From Linanthus parryae (Eukaryota > Streptophyta > Magnoliopsida > Ericales > Polemoniaceae), in contig JALGPY010000010.1 of NCBI GenBank assembly GCA_023055425.1, positions 56,271,665 through 56,335,664 on the forward strand: DNA of 64,000 nt, in the 5' to 3' direction. The position numbers and the translations under genes are program-made. Under the pieces are notes generated by a model. The model had not been told where the DNA came from and searched no databases. It saw only the letters and a program-made list of their open reading frames with translations. Below are positions 21,701 through 35,745 of this stretch, piece after piece (position 1 is the stretch's first letter; each line of letters starts with the position of its first letter).

Positions 21701-24694
21701 CCGATTAGTGGATTTTGGCCCCAGTATCTTGTGCGACATATATCAGTGCCAAAATGACGCCAAAATCTAATCAAGGATTTGGATCAATTAAGAATAAGCA
21801 ACAGACAAAGAGTCATAATCCAATATAGAACGTATCTAGGGTTCCAAGAAAAGTAGATTAATCGAATTTTGCCCACAAGCCGGGCATATGTGGCTGAAAA
21901 TCGTAAAATATGCCAAAAAAGTATTTTCCCGACACTTTAACCTTACTGAAAGAAACGCGTACGCGAAGTTCGACCCAACCCAAAACGGGTTCAGGCTGAG
22001 GTCCGAATAGGCAATGGAAATATTACCAGAAATAGTAAGAAATAACTAAAAATGCCCGTTTAACTGGTCGAACGGCGGAATTAGGGGATGAAGATGGACC
22101 CCGATGGAGCGTAGCTCGATCGTCCCCTCGTGCGTCTCGTCGAGAGCTTTCCGAATTGGGGTGGCTCGCGTCATTCTGATGCCCGTAGCCAAAGCTATGG
22201 CCCAAACAGTGCGGCGACACCAAAGTCCAGTAATCTTGCTTGTCGATTACTGGACTTTGGCCCCATGTCTTTTGAGAGATATATTAACGCCCGATTTGTG
22301 GATTTTTTTGCCCCTATATCTCCTGTGACATATATTAACACCAAAATGCATTACTATTGCTTACCAATTTGTCCATTTTGTCAGCAATTCATGTCTCACG
22401 AAATAATTGTATCAAAATCCACTAATCTTGCTCACCGATTAGTGGATTTTGGCCCCAGTATCTTGTGCGACATATATCAGTGCCAAAATGACGCCAAAAT
22501 CTAATCAAGGCTTTGGATCAATGCAGAATAAGCAACAGACAAAGAGTCATAATCCAATATAGAACGTATCTAGGGTTCCAAGAAAAGTAGATTAATCGAA
22601 TTCTGCCCACAAGCCGGGCATATGTGGCTGAATATCATAAAATATGCCAAAAAAGTATTGTCCCGACACTTTAACCTTACTGAAAGAAACGCGTACGCGA
22701 AGTTCGACCCAACCCAAAACGGGTTCAGGCTGAGGTCCGAATAGGCAATGGAAATATTACCAGAAATAGTAAGAAATAACTAAAAATTTCCGTTTAACTG
22801 GTCGAACGGCGAAATTTGGGGATGAAGATTGAACCCGATTGTCCCCTCGTGCGTCTCGTCGAGAGCTTTCCGAATTGGGGTGGCTCGCGTCATTCTGATG
22901 CCCGTAGCCAAAGCTATGGCTGAAACAGTGCGGCGACACCAAAGTCCAGTAATCTTGCTTGTCGATTACTGGACTTTGGCCCCATGTCTTTTGAGAGATA
23001 TATTAACGCCCGATTGGTGGATTTTTTTGCCCCAATATCTCCTGTGACATATATTAACACCAAAATGCATTACTATTGCTTACCAATTTGTGCATTTTGT
23101 CAGCAATTCATGTCTCACGAAATAATTGTATCAAAATCCACTAATCTTGCTCACCGATTAGTGGATTTTGGCCCCAGTATCTTGTGCGACATATATCAGT
23201 GCCAAAATGACGCCAAAATCTAATCAAGGCTTTGGATCAATGCAGAATAAGCAACAGACAAAGAGTCATAATCCAATATAGAACGTATCTAGGGTTCCAA
23301 GAAAAGTAGATTAATCGAATTCTGCCCACAAGCCGGGCATATGTGGCTGAAAATCATAAAATATGCCAAAAAAGTATTTTCCCGACACTTTAACCTTACT
23401 GAAAGAAACGCGTACGCGAAGTTCGACCCAACCCAAAACGGGTTCAGGCTGAGGTCCGAATAGGCAATGGAAATATTACCAGAAATAGTAAGAAATAACT
23501 AAAAATGCCCGTTTAACTGGTCGAACGGCGGAATTTGGGGATGAAGATGGACCCCGATGGAGCGTAGCTCGATTGTCCCCTCGTGCGTCTCGTCGAGAGC
23601 TTTCCGAATTGGGGTGGCTCGCGTCATTCTGATGCCCGTAGCCAAAGCTATGGCCCAAACAGTGCGGCGACACCAAAGTCCAGTAATCTTGCTTGTCGAT
23701 TACTGGACTTTGGCCCCATGTCTTTTGAGAGATATATTAACGCCCGATTGGTGGATTTTTTTGCCCCAATATCTCCTGTGACATATATTAACACCAAAAT
23801 GCATTACTATTGCTTACCAATTTGTCCATTTTGTCAGCAATTCATGTCTCACGAAATAATTGTATCAAAATCCACTAATCTTGCTCACCGATTAGTGGAT
23901 TTTGGCCCCAGTATCTTGTGCGACATATATCAGTGCCAAAATGACGCCAAAATCTAATCAAGGCTTTGGATCAATGCAGAATAAGCAACAGACAAAGAGT
24001 CATAATCCAATATAGAACGTATCTAGGGTTCCAAGAAAAGTAGATTAATCGAATTCTGCCCACAAGCCGCGCATATGTGGCTGAAAATCATAAAATATGC
24101 CAAAAAAGTATTGTCCCGACACTTTAACCTTACTGAAAGAAACGCGTACGCGAAGTTCGACCCAACCCAAAACGGGTTCAGGCTGAGGTCCGAATAGGCA
24201 ATGGAAATATTACCAGAAATAGTAAGAAATAACTAAAAATTTCCGTTTAACTGGTCGAACGGCGAAATTTGGGGATGAAGATGGACCCCGATTGTCCCCT
24301 CGTGCGTCTCGTCGAGAGCTTTCCGAATTGGGGTGGCTCGCGTCATTCTGATGCCCGTAGCCAAAGCTATGGCCCAAACAGTGCGGCGACACCAAAGTCC
24401 AGTAATCTTGCTTGTCGATTACTGGACTTTGGCCCCATGTCTTTTGAGAGATATATTAACGCCCGATTGGTGGATTTTTTTGCCCCAATATCTCCTGTGA
24501 CATATATTAACACCAAAATGCATTACTATTTCTTACCAATTTGTGCATTTTGTCAGCAATTCATGTCTCACGAAATAATTGTATCAAAATCCACTAATCT
24601 TGCTCACCGATTAGTGGATTTTGGCCCCAGTATCTTGTGCGACATATATCAGTGCCAAAATGACGCCAAAATCTAATCAAGGATTTGGATCAAT
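18720..24694. repeat. Higher-order repeat: L-S-L-S tetramer, 2,906 bp, two copies
   Basis: Bases 18720-21788 and 21626-24694 match at an offset of exactly 2,906 bp, and I saw no difference in the parts compared. Anchors are 19224, 19943, 20677, 21396 and then 22130, 22849, 23583, 24302. Shared private markers are CAATTAAGAATAAG, loss of the EcoRI site (CGAATTTTGCCC near 18958 and 21864), AATCGTAAAATATG, GGAATTAGGGGATG, AGCTCGATCG, CCCCTATATC and ATGGCTGAAACAG. The right edge of the second copy is set by CAATGCAG replacing CAATTAAG at 24695. Confidence 0.93.
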
Positions 24695-26990
24695 GCAGAA
24701 TAAGCAACAGACAAAAGAGTCATAATCCAATATAGAACGTATCTAGGGTTCCAAGAAAAGTAGATTAATCGAATTCTGCCCACAAGCCGGGCATATGTGG
24801 CTGAAAATCATAAAATATGCCAAAAAAGTATTTTCCCGACACTTTAACCTTACTGAAAGAAACGCGTACGCGAAGTTCGACCCAACCCAAAACGGGTTCA
24901 GGCTGAGGTCCGAATAGGCAATGGAAATATTACCAGAAATAGTAAGAAATAACTAAAAATTTCCGTTTAACTGGTCGAACGGCGAAATTTGGGGATGAAG
25001 ATTGAACCCGATTGTCCCCTCGTGCGTCTCGTCGAGAGCTTTCCGAATTTAGGTGGCTCGCGTCATTCTGATGCCCGTAGCCAAAGCTATGGCCCAAACA
25101 GTGCGGCGACACCAAAGTCCAGTAATCTTGCTTGTCGATTACTGGACTTTGGCCCCATGTCTTTTGAGAGATATATTAACGCCCGATTGGTGGATTTTTT
25201 TGCCCCAATATCTCCTGTGACATATATTAACACCAAAATGCATTACTATTGCATACCAATTTGTCCATTTTGTCAGCAATTCATGTCTCACGAAATAATT
25301 GTATCAAAATCCACTAATCTTGCTCACCGATTAGTGGATTTTGGCCCCAGTATCTTGTGCGACATATATCAGTTCCAAAATGACGCCAAAATCTAATCAA
25401 GGCTTTGGATCAATGCAGAATAAGCAACAGACAAAGAGTCATAATCCAATATAGAACGTATCTAGGGTTCCAAGAAAAGTAGATTAATCGAATTCTGCCC
25501 ACAAGCCGGGCATATGTGGCTGAAAATCATAAAATATGCCAAAAAAGTATTGTCCCGACACTTTAACCTTACTGAAAGAAACGCGTACGCGAAGTTCGAC
25601 CCAACCCAAAACGGGTTCAGGCTGAGGTCCGAATAGGCAATGGAAATATTACCAGAAATAGTAAGAAATAACTAAAAATTTCCGTTTAACTGGTCGAACG
25701 GCGAAATTTGGGGATGAAGATGGACCCCGATTGTCCCCTCGTGCGTCTCGTCGAGAGCTTTCCGAATTGGGGTGGCTCGCGTCATTCTGATGCCCGTGGC
25801 CAAAGCTTTGGCCCAAACAGTGCGGCGACACCAAAGTCCAGTAATCTTGCTTGTCGATTACTGGACATTGGCCCCATGTCTTTTGAGAGATATATTAACG
25901 CCCGATTGGTGGATTTTTTTGCCCCAATATCTCCTGTGACATATATTAACACCAAAATGCATTACTATTGCTTACCAATTTGTGCATTTTGTCAGCAATT
26001 CATGTCTCACGAAATAATTGTATCAAAATCCACTAATCTTGCTCACCGATTAGTGGATTTTGGCCCCAGTATCTTGTGCGACATATATCAGTGCCAAAAT
26101 GACGCCAAAATCTAATCAAGGATTTGGATCAATGCAGAATAAGCAACAGACAAAAGAGTCATAATCCAATATAGAACGTATCTAGGGTTCCAAGAAAAGT
26201 AGATTAATCGAATTCTGCCCACAAGCCGGGCATATGTGGCTGAAAATCATAAAATATGCCAAAAAAGTATTTTCCCGACACTTTAACCTTACTGAAAGAA
26301 ACGCGTACGCGAAGTTCGACCCAACCCAAAACGGGTTCAGGCTGAGGTCCGAATAGGCAATGGAAATATTACCAGAAATAGTAAGAAATAACTAAAAATT
26401 TCCGTTTAACTGGTCGAACGGCGAAATTTGGGGATGAAGATTGAACCCGATTGTCCCCTCGTGCGTCTCGTCGAGAGCTTTCCGAATTGGGGTGGCTCGC
26501 GTCATTCTGATGCCCGTAGCCAAAGCTATGGCCCAAACAGTGCGGCGACACCAAAGTCCAGTAATCTTGCTTGTCGATTACTGGACTTTGGCCCCATGTC
26601 TTTTGAGAGATATATTAACGCCCGATTGGTGGATTTTTTTGCCCCAATATCTCCTGTGACATATATTAACACCAAAATGCATTACTATTGCTTACCAATT
26701 TGTCCATTTTGTCAGCAATTCATGTCTCACGAAATAATTGTATCAAAATCCACTAATCTTGCTCACCGATTAGTGGATTTTGGCCCCAGTATCTTGTGCG
26801 ACATATATCAGTTCCAAAATGACGCCAAAATCTAATCAAGGCTTTGGATCAATGCAGAATAAGCAACAGACAAAGAGTCATAATCCAATATAGAACGTAT
26901 CTAGGGTTCCAAGAAAAGTAGATTAATCGAATTCTGCCCACAAGCCGGGCATATGTGGCTGAAAATCATAAAATATGCCAAAAAAGTATT
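24532..26990. repeat. Higher-order repeat: dimer, 1,439 bp, two diverged copies
   Basis: Anchors 24302/25022 and 25741/26461 are related at a 1,439-bp offset. Both copies carry an extra A in ACAAAAGAGTC (24713 and 26152), GATTGAACCC and CAGTTCCAAAATG. They are not identical: the first copy has GAATTTAGGTGG and GCATACCAATT, and the 25741 unit has CGTGGCCAAAGCTTTGG and GGACATTGG. The pair is older, or more converted, than the flanking tetramers. Confidence 0.82.
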
Positions 26991-27139
26991 TTCCCGACAC
27001 TTTAACCTTACTGAAAGAAACGCGTACGCGAAGTTCGACCCAACCCAAAACGGGTTCAGGCTGAGGTCCGAATAGGCAATGGAAATATTACTAGAAATAG
27101 TAAGACATAACTAAAAATGCCCGTTTAACTGGTCGAACG

Positions 27140-30100
27140 GCGGAATTTGGGGATGAAGATGGACCCCGATGGAGCGTAGCTCAATCGTCCCCTCGTGCGT
27201 CTCGTCGAGAGCTTTCCGAATTGGGGTGGCTCGCGTCATTCTGATGCCCGTAGCCAAAGCTATGGCCCAAACAGTGCGGCGACACCAAAGTCCAGTAATC
27301 TTGCTTGTCGATTACTGGACTTTGGCCCCATGTCTTTTGAGAGATATATTAACGCCCGATTGGTGGATTTTTTTGCCCCAATATCTCATGTGACATATAT
27401 TAACACCAAAATGCATTACTATTGCTTACCAATTTGTCCATTTTGTCAGCAATTCATGTCTCACGAAATAATTGTATCAAAATCCTCTAATCTTGCTCAC
27501 CGATTAGTGGATTTTTGCCCCAGTATCTTGTGCGACATATATCAGTGCCAAAATGACGCCAAAATCTAATCAAGGCTTTGGATCAATGCAGAATAAGCAA
27601 CAGACAAAGAGTCATAATCCAATATAGAACGTATCTAGGGTTCCAAGAAAAGTAGATTAATCGAATTCTGCCCACAAGCCGGGCATATGTGGCTGAAAAT
27701 CATAAAATATGCCAAAAAAGTATTGTCCCGACACTTTAACCTTACTGAAAGAAACGCGTACGCGAAGTTCGACCCAACCCAAAACGGGTTCAGGCTGAGG
27801 TCCGAATAGGCAATGGAAATATTACCAGAAATAGTAAGAAATAACTAAAAATTTCCGTTTAACTGGTCGAACGGCGAAATTTGGGGATGAAGATGGACCC
27901 CAATTGTCCCCTCGTGCGTCTCGTCGAGAGCTTTCCGAATTTGGGGTGGCTCGCGTCATTCTGATGCCCGTAGCCAAAGCTATGGCCCAAACAGTGTGGC
28001 GACACCAAAGTCCAGTAATCTTGCTTGTCGATTACTGGACTTTGGCCCCATGTCTTTTGAGAGATATATTAACGCCCGATTGGTGGATTTTTTTGCCCCA
28101 ATATCTCCTGTGACATATATTAACACCAAAATGCATTACTATTGCTTACCAATTTGTGCATTTTGTCAGCAATTCATGTCTCACGAAATAATTGTATCAA
28201 AATCCACTAATCTTGCTCACCGATTAGTGGATTTTGGCCCCAGTATCTTGTGCGACATATATCAGTGCCAAAATGACGCCAAAATCTAATCAAGGCTTTG
28301 GATCAATGTGGAATAAGCAACAGACATAGAGTCATAAACCAATATAGAACGTATCTAGGTCTCCAAGAAAAGTAGATTAATCGAATTCTGCCCACAAGCC
28401 GGGCATATGTGGCTGAAAATCATAAAATATGCCAAAAAAGTATTGTCCCGACACTTTAACCTTACTGAAAGAAACGCGTACACGAAGTTCGACCCAACCC
28501 AAAACGGGTTCAGGCTTAGGTCCGAATAGGCAATGGAAATATTAAGAAATAACTAAAAATGCCCGTTTAACTGGTCGAACGGCGGAATTTGGGGATGAAG
28601 ATGGACCCCGATGGAGCGTAGCTCAATTGTCCCCTCGTGCGTCTCGTCGAGAGCTTTCCGAATTGGGGTGGCTCGCGTCATTCTGATGCCCGTAGCCAAA
28701 GCTATGGCCCAAACCGTGCGGCGACACCAAAGTCCAGTAATTTTGCTTGTCGATTACTGGACTTTGGCCCCATGTCTTTTGAGAGATATATTAACGCCCG
28801 ATTGGTGGATTTTTTTGCCCCAATATCTCCTGTGACATATATTAACACCAAAATGCATTACTATTGCTTACCAATTTGTCCATTTTGTCAGCAATTCATG
28901 TCTCACGAAATAATTGTATCAAAATCCACTAATCTTGCTCACCGATTAGTGGATTTTGGCCCCAGTATCTTGTGCGACATATATCAGTGCCAAAATGACG
29001 CCAAAATCTAATCAAGGCTTTGGATCAATGCAGAATAAGCAACAGACAAAGAGTCATAATCCAATATAGAACGTATCTAGGGTTCCAAGATAAGTAGATT
29101 AATCGAATTCTGCCCACAAGCCGGGCATATGTGGCTGAAAATCATAAAATATGCCGAAAAAGTATTGTCCTGACACTTTAATCTTACTGAAAGAAACGCG
29201 TACGCGAAGTTCGACCCAACCCAAAACGGGTTCAGGCTGAGGTCCGAATAGGCAATGGAAATATTACCAGAAATAGTAAGAAATAACTAAAAATTTCCGT
29301 TTAACTGGTCGAACGGCGAAATTTGGGGATGAAGATGGACCCCGATTGTCCCCTCGTGCGTCTCGTCGAGAGCTTTCCGAATTGGGGTGGCTCGCGTCAT
29401 TCTGATGCCCGTAGCCAAAGCTATGGCCCAAACAGTGCGGCGACACCAAAGTCCAGTAATCTTGCTTGTCGATTACTGGACTTTGGCCCCATGTCTTTTG
29501 AGAGATATATTAACGCCTGATTGGTGGATTTTTTTGCCCCAATATCTCCTGTGACATATATTAACACCAAAATGCATTACTATTGCTTACCAATTTGTGC
29601 ATTTTGTCAGCAATTCATGTCTCACGAAATAATTGTATCAAAATCCACTAATCTTGCTCACTGATTAGTGGATTTTGGCCCCAGTATCTTGTGCGACATA
29701 TATCAGTGCCAAAATGACGTCAAAATCTAATCAAGGATTTGGATCAATGCAGAATAAGCAACAGACAAAGAGTCATAATCCAATATAGAACGTATCTAGG
29801 GTTCCAAGAAAAGTAGATTAATCGAATTCTGCCCACAAGCCGGGCATATGTGGCTGAAAATCATAAAATATGCCAAAAAAGTATTTTCCCGACACTTTAA
29901 CCTTACTGAAAGAAACGCGTACGCGAAGTTCGACCCAACCCAAAACGGGTTCAGGCTGAGGTCCGAATAGGCAATGGAAATATTACCAGAAATAGTAAGA
30001 AATAACTAAAAATGCCCGTTTAACTGGTCGAACAGCGGAATTTGGGGATGAAGATGGACCCCGATGGAGCGTAGCTCAATCGTCCCCTCGTGCGTCTCGT

Positions 30101-33100
30101 CGAGAGCTTTCCGAATTGGGGTGGCTCGCGTCATTCTGATGCCCGTAGCCAAAGCTATGGCCCAAACAGTGCGGCGACACCAAAGTCCAGTAATCTTGCT
30201 TGTCGATTACTGGACTTTGGCCCCATGTCTTTTGAGAGATATATTAACGCCCGATTGGTGGATTTTTTTGCCCCAATATCTCATGTGACATATATTAACA
30301 CCAAAATGCATTACTATTGCTTACCAATTTGTCCATTTTGTCAGCAATTCATGTCTCACGAAATAATTGTATCAAAATCCTCTAATCTTGCTCACCGATT
30401 AGTGGATTTTTGCCCCAGTATCTTGTGCGACATATATCAGTGCCAAAATGACGCCAAAATCTAATCAAGGCTTTGGATCAATGCAGAATAAGCAACAGAC
30501 AAAGAGTCATAATCCAATATAGAACGTATCTAGGGTTCCAAGAAAAGTAGATTAATCGAATTCTGCCCACAAGCCGGGCATATGTGGCTGAAAATCATAA
30601 AATATGCCAAAAAAGTATTGTCCCGACACTTTAACCTTACTGAAAGAAACGCGTACGCGAAGTTCGACCCAACCCAAAACGGGTTCAGGCTGAGGTCCGA
30701 ATAGGCAATGGAAATATTACCAGAAATAGTAAGAAATAACTAAAAATTTCCGTTTAACTGGTCGAACGGCGAAATTTGGGGATGAAGATGGACCCCAATT
30801 GTCCCCTCGTGCGTCTCGTCGAGAGCTTTCCGAATTGGGGTGGCTCGCGTCATTCTGATGCCCGTAGCCAAAGCTATGGCCGAAACAGTGCGGCGACACC
30901 AAAGTCCAGTAATCTTGCTTGTCGATTACTGGACTTTGGCCCCATGTCTTTTGAGAGATATATTAACGCCCGATTGGTGGATTTTTTTGCCCCAATATCT
31001 CCTGTGACATATATTAACACCAAAATGCATTACTATTGCTTACCAATTTGTGCATTTTGTCAGCAATTCATGTCTCACGAAATAATTGTATCAAAATCCA
31101 CTAATCTTGCTCACCGATTAGTGGATTTTGGCCCCAGTATCTTGTGCGACATATATCAGTGCCAAAATGACGCCAAAATCTAATCAAGGCTTTGGATCAA
31201 TGTGGAATAAGCAACAGACATAGAGTCATAAACCAATATAGAACGTATCTAGGGCTCCAAGAAAAGTAGATTAATCGAATTCTGCCCACAAGCCGGGCAT
31301 ATGTGGCTGAAAATCATAAAATATGCCAAAAAATTATTGTCCCGACACTTTAACCTTACTGAAAGAAACGCGTACGCGAAGTTCGACCCAACCCAAAACG
31401 GGTTCAGGCTTAGGTCCGAATAGGCAATGGAAATATTAAGAAATAACTAAAAATGCCCGTTTAACTGGTCGAACGGCGGAATTTGGGGATGAAGATGGAC
31501 CCCGATGGAGCGTAGCTCAATTGTCCCCTCGTGCGTCTCGTCGAGAGCTTTCCGAATTGGGGTGGCTCGCGTCATTCTGATGCCCGTAGCCAAAGCTATG
31601 GCCCAAACCGTGCGGCGACACCAAAGTCCAGTAATTTTGCTTGTCGATTACTGGACTTTGGCCCCATGTCTTTTGAGAGATATATTAACGCCCGATTGGT
31701 GGATTTTTTTGCCCCAATATCTCCTGTGACATATATTAACACCAAAATGCATTACTATTGCTTACCAATTTGTCCATTTTGTCAGCAATTCATGTCTCAC
31801 GAAATAATTGTATCAAAATCCACTAATCTTGCTCACCGATTAGTGGATTTTGGCCCCAGTATCTTGTGCGACATATATCAGTGCCAAAATGACGCCAAAA
31901 TCTAATCAAGGCTTTGGATCAATGCAGAATAAGCAACAGACAAAGAGTCATAATCCAATATAGAACGTATCTAGGGTTCCAAGAAAAGTAGATTAATCGA
32001 ATTCTGCCCACAAGCCGGGCATATGTGGCTGAAAATCATAAAATATGCCGAAAAAGTATTGTCCTGACACTTTAACCTTACTGAAAGAAACGCGTACGCG
32101 AAGTTCGACCCAACCCAAAACGGGTTCAGGCTGAGGTCCGAATAGGCAATGGAAATATTACCAGAAATAGTAAGAAATAACTAAAAATTTCCGTTTAACT
32201 GGTCGAACGGCGAAAATTGGGGATGAAGATGGACCCCGATTGTCCCCTCGTGCGTCTCGTCGAGAGCTTTCCGAATTGGGGTGGCTCGCGTCATTCTGAT
32301 GCCCGTAGCCAAAGCTATGGCCCAAACAGTGCGGCGACACCAAAGTCCAGTAATCTTGCTTGTCGATTACTGGACTTTGGCCCCATGTCTTTTGAGAGAT
32401 ATATTAACGCCCGATTGGTGGATTTTTTTGCCCCAATATCTCCTGTGACATATATTAACACCAAAATGCATTACTATTGCTTACCAATTTGTGCATTTTG
32501 TCAGCAATTCATGTCTCACGAAATAATTGTATCAAAATCCACTAATCTTGCTCACTGATTAGTGGATTTTGGCCCCAGTATCTTGTGCGACATATATCAG
32601 TGCCAAAATGACGTCAAAATCTAATCAAGGATTTGGATCAATGCAGAATAAGCAACAGACAAAGAGTCATAATCCAATATAGAACGTATCTAGGGTTCCA
32701 AGAAAAGTAGATTAATCGAATTCTGCCCACAAGCCGGGCATATGTGGCTGAAAATCATAAAATATGCCAAAAAAGTATTTTCCCGACACTTTAACCTTAC
32801 TGAAAGAAACGCGTACGCGAAGTTCGACCCAACCCAAAACGGGTTCAGGCTGAGGTCCGAATAGGCAATGGAAATATTACCAGAAATAGTAAGAAATAAC
32901 TAAAAATGCCCGTTTAACTGGTCGAACAGCGGAATTTGGGGATGAAGATGGACCCCGATGGAGCGTAGCTCAATCGTCCCCTCGTGCGTCTCGTCGAGAG
33001 CTTTCCGAATTGGGGTGGCTCGCGTCATTCTGATGCCCGTAGCCAAAGCTATGGTCCAAACAGTGCGGCGACACCAAAGTCCAGTAATCTTGCTTGTCGA

Positions 33101-35745
33101 TTACTGGACTTTGGCCCCATGTCTTTTGAGAGATATATTAACGCCCGATTGGTGGATTTTTTTGCCCCAATATCTCATGTGACATATATTAACACCAAAA
33201 TGCATTACTATTGCTTACCAATTTGTCCATTTTGTCAGCAATTCATGTCTCACGAAATAATTGTATCAAAATCCTCTAATCTTGCTCACCGATTAGTGGA
33301 TTTTTGCCCCAGTATCTTGTGCGACATATATCAGTGCCAAAATGACGCCAAAATCTAATCAAGGCTTTGGATCAATGCAGAATAAGCAACAGACAAAGAG
33401 TCATAATCCAATATAGAACGTATCTAGGGTTCCAAGAAAAGTAGATTAATCGAATTCTGCCCACAAGCCGGGCATATGTGGCTGAAAATCATAAAATATG
33501 CCAAAAAAGTATTGTCCCGACACTTTAACCTTACTGAAAGAAACGCGTACGCGAAGTTCGACCCAACCCAAAACGGGTTCAGGCTGAGGTCCGAATAGGC
33601 AATGGAAATATTACCAGAAATAGTAAGAAATAACTAAAAATTTCCGTTTAACTGGTCGAACGGCGAAATTTGGGGATGAAGATGGACCCCAATTGTCCCC
33701 TCGTGCGTCTCGTCGAGAGCTTTCCGAATTGGGGTGGCTCGCGTCATTCTGATGCCCGTAGCCAAAGCTATGGCCGAAACAGTGCGGCGACACCAAAGTC
33801 CAGTAATCTTGCTTGTCGATTACTGGACTTTGGCCCCATGTCTTTTGAGAGATATATTAACGCCCGATTGGTGGATTTTTTTGCCCCAATATCTCCTGTG
33901 ACATATATTAACACCAAAATGCATTACTATTGCTTACCAATTTGTGCATTTTGTCAGCAATTCATGTCTCACGAAATAATTGTATCAAAATCCACTAATC
34001 TTGCTCACCGATTAGTGGATTTTGGCCCCAGTATCTTGTGCGACATATATCAGTGCCAAAATGACGCCAAAATCTAATCAAGGCTTTGGATCAATGTGGA
34101 ATAAGCAACAGACATAGAGTCATAAACCAATATAGAACGTATCTAGGGCTCCAAGAAAAGTAGATTAATCGAATTCTGCCCACAAGCCGGGCATATGTGG
34201 CTGAAAATCATAAAATATGCCAAAAAAGTATTGTCCCGACACTTTAACCTTACTGAAAGAAACGCGTACGCGAAGTTCGACCCAACCCAAAACGGGTTCA
34301 GGCTTAGGTCCGAATAGGCAATGGAAATATTAAGAAATAACTAAAAATGCCCGTTTAACTGGTCGAACGGCGGAATTTGGGGATGAAGATGGACCCCGAT
34401 GGAGCGTAGCTCAATTGTCCCCTCGTGCGTCTCGTCGAGAGCTTTCCGAATTGGGGTGGCTCGCGTCATTCTGATGCCCGTAGCCAAAGCTATGGCCCAA
34501 ACCGTGCGGCGACACCAAAGTCCAGTAATTTTGCTTGTCGATTACTGGACTTTGGCCCCATGTCTTTTGAGAGATATATTAACGCCCGATTGGTGGATTT
34601 TTTTGCCCCAATATCTCCTGTGACATATATTAACACCAAAATGCATTACTATTGCTTACCAATTTGTCCATTTTGTCAGCAATTCATGTCTCACGAAATA
34701 ATTGTATCAAAATCCACTAATCTTGCTCACCGATTAGTGGATTTTGGCCCCAGTATCTTGTGCGACATATATCAGTGCCAAAATGACGCCAAAATCTAAT
34801 CAAGGCTTTGGATCAATGCAGAATAAGCAACAGACAAAGAGTCATAATCCAATATAGAACGTATCTAGGGTTCCAAGAAAAGTAGATTAATCGAATTCTG
34901 CCCACAAGCCGGGCATATGTGGCTGAAAATCATAAAATATGCCGAAAAAGTATTGTCCTGACACTTTAACCTTACTGAAAGAAACGCGTACGCGAAGTTC
35001 GACCCAACCCAAAACGGGTTCAGGCTGAGGTCCGAATAGGCAATGGAAATATTACCAGAAATAGTAAGAAATAACTAAAAATTTCCGTTTAACTGGTCGA
35101 ACGGCGAAATTTGGGGATGAAGATGGACCCCGATTGTCCCCTCGTGCGTCTCGTCGAGAGCTTTCCGAATTGGGGTGGCTCGCGTCATTCTGATGCCCGT
35201 AGCCAAAGCTATGGCCCAAACAGTGCGGCGACACCAAAGTCCAGTAATCTTGCTTGTCGATTACTGGACTTTGGCCCCATGTCTTTTGAGAGATATATTA
35301 ACGCCCGATTGGTGGATTTTTTTGCCCCAATATCTCCTGTGACATATATTAACACCAAAATGCATTACTATTGCTTACCAATTTGTGCATTTTGTCAGCA
35401 ATTCATGTCTCACGAAATAATTGTATCAAAATCCACTAATCTTGCTCACTGATTAGTGGATTTTGGCCCCAGTATCTTGTGCGACATATATCAGTGCCAA
35501 AATGACGTCAAAATCTAATCAAGGATTTGGATCAATGCAGAATAAGCAACAGACAAAGAGTCATAATCCAATATAGAACGTATCTAGGGTTCCAAGAAAA
35601 GTAGATTAATCGAATTCTGCCCACAAGCCGGGCATATGTGGCTGAAAATCATAAAATATGCCAAAAAAGTATTTTCCCGACACTTTAACCTTACTGAAAG
35701 AAACGCGTACGCGAAGTTCGACCCAACCCAAAACGGGTTCAGGCT
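27140..35745. repeat. Higher-order repeat: L-S-L'-S tetramer, ~2,894 bp, three copies
   Basis: Anchors are 27195, 27914, 28637, 29356; 30090, 30809, 31531, 32250; and 32984, 33703, 34425, 35144. Shared markers are ATCCTCTAATC with GATTTTTGCCCC, GGCTTAGGTCC, CAAACCGTGCGG, AGTAATTTTGC, GCCGAAAAAG and GACGTCAAAATC. Copy 1 is 2,895 bp because of an extra T near 27940 and has private changes (CAGTGTGGCG, TACACGAAG, CTAGGTCTCC). Copies 2 and 3 share GGCCGAAACAG and are closer to each other, which suggests two successive expansion steps. Confidence 0.92.
27162..27192. repeat. Indel hotspot, L allele (19-nt cassette between GACCCC and GTCCCC)
   Basis: In L units GACCCC (27162-27167) and GTCCCC (27187-27192) flank a 19-nt cassette (27168-27186) containing GAGCGTAGCTCAATC. 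By my count 36 of 88 anchors have this long form. Upstream, L units usually read AAATGCCCG and GGCGGAATTT, so the cassette is linked to flanking substitutions. A small sub-family has AGCTCGATC or AGCTCAAAC within the cassette, which marks particular higher-order repeats. Confidence 0.85.

Noticed and set aside
27168..27230. tRNA or tRNA-derived element: TAGCTCAATCGT in the L cassette resembles a Pol III A box, and TTTCCGAATT about 40 bp later faintly resembles a B box
   Set aside because: No D-stem of normal spacing, no T-stem, no acceptor pairing and no complete B box. The A-box-like part is missing from the S and XS units, more than half of the array.
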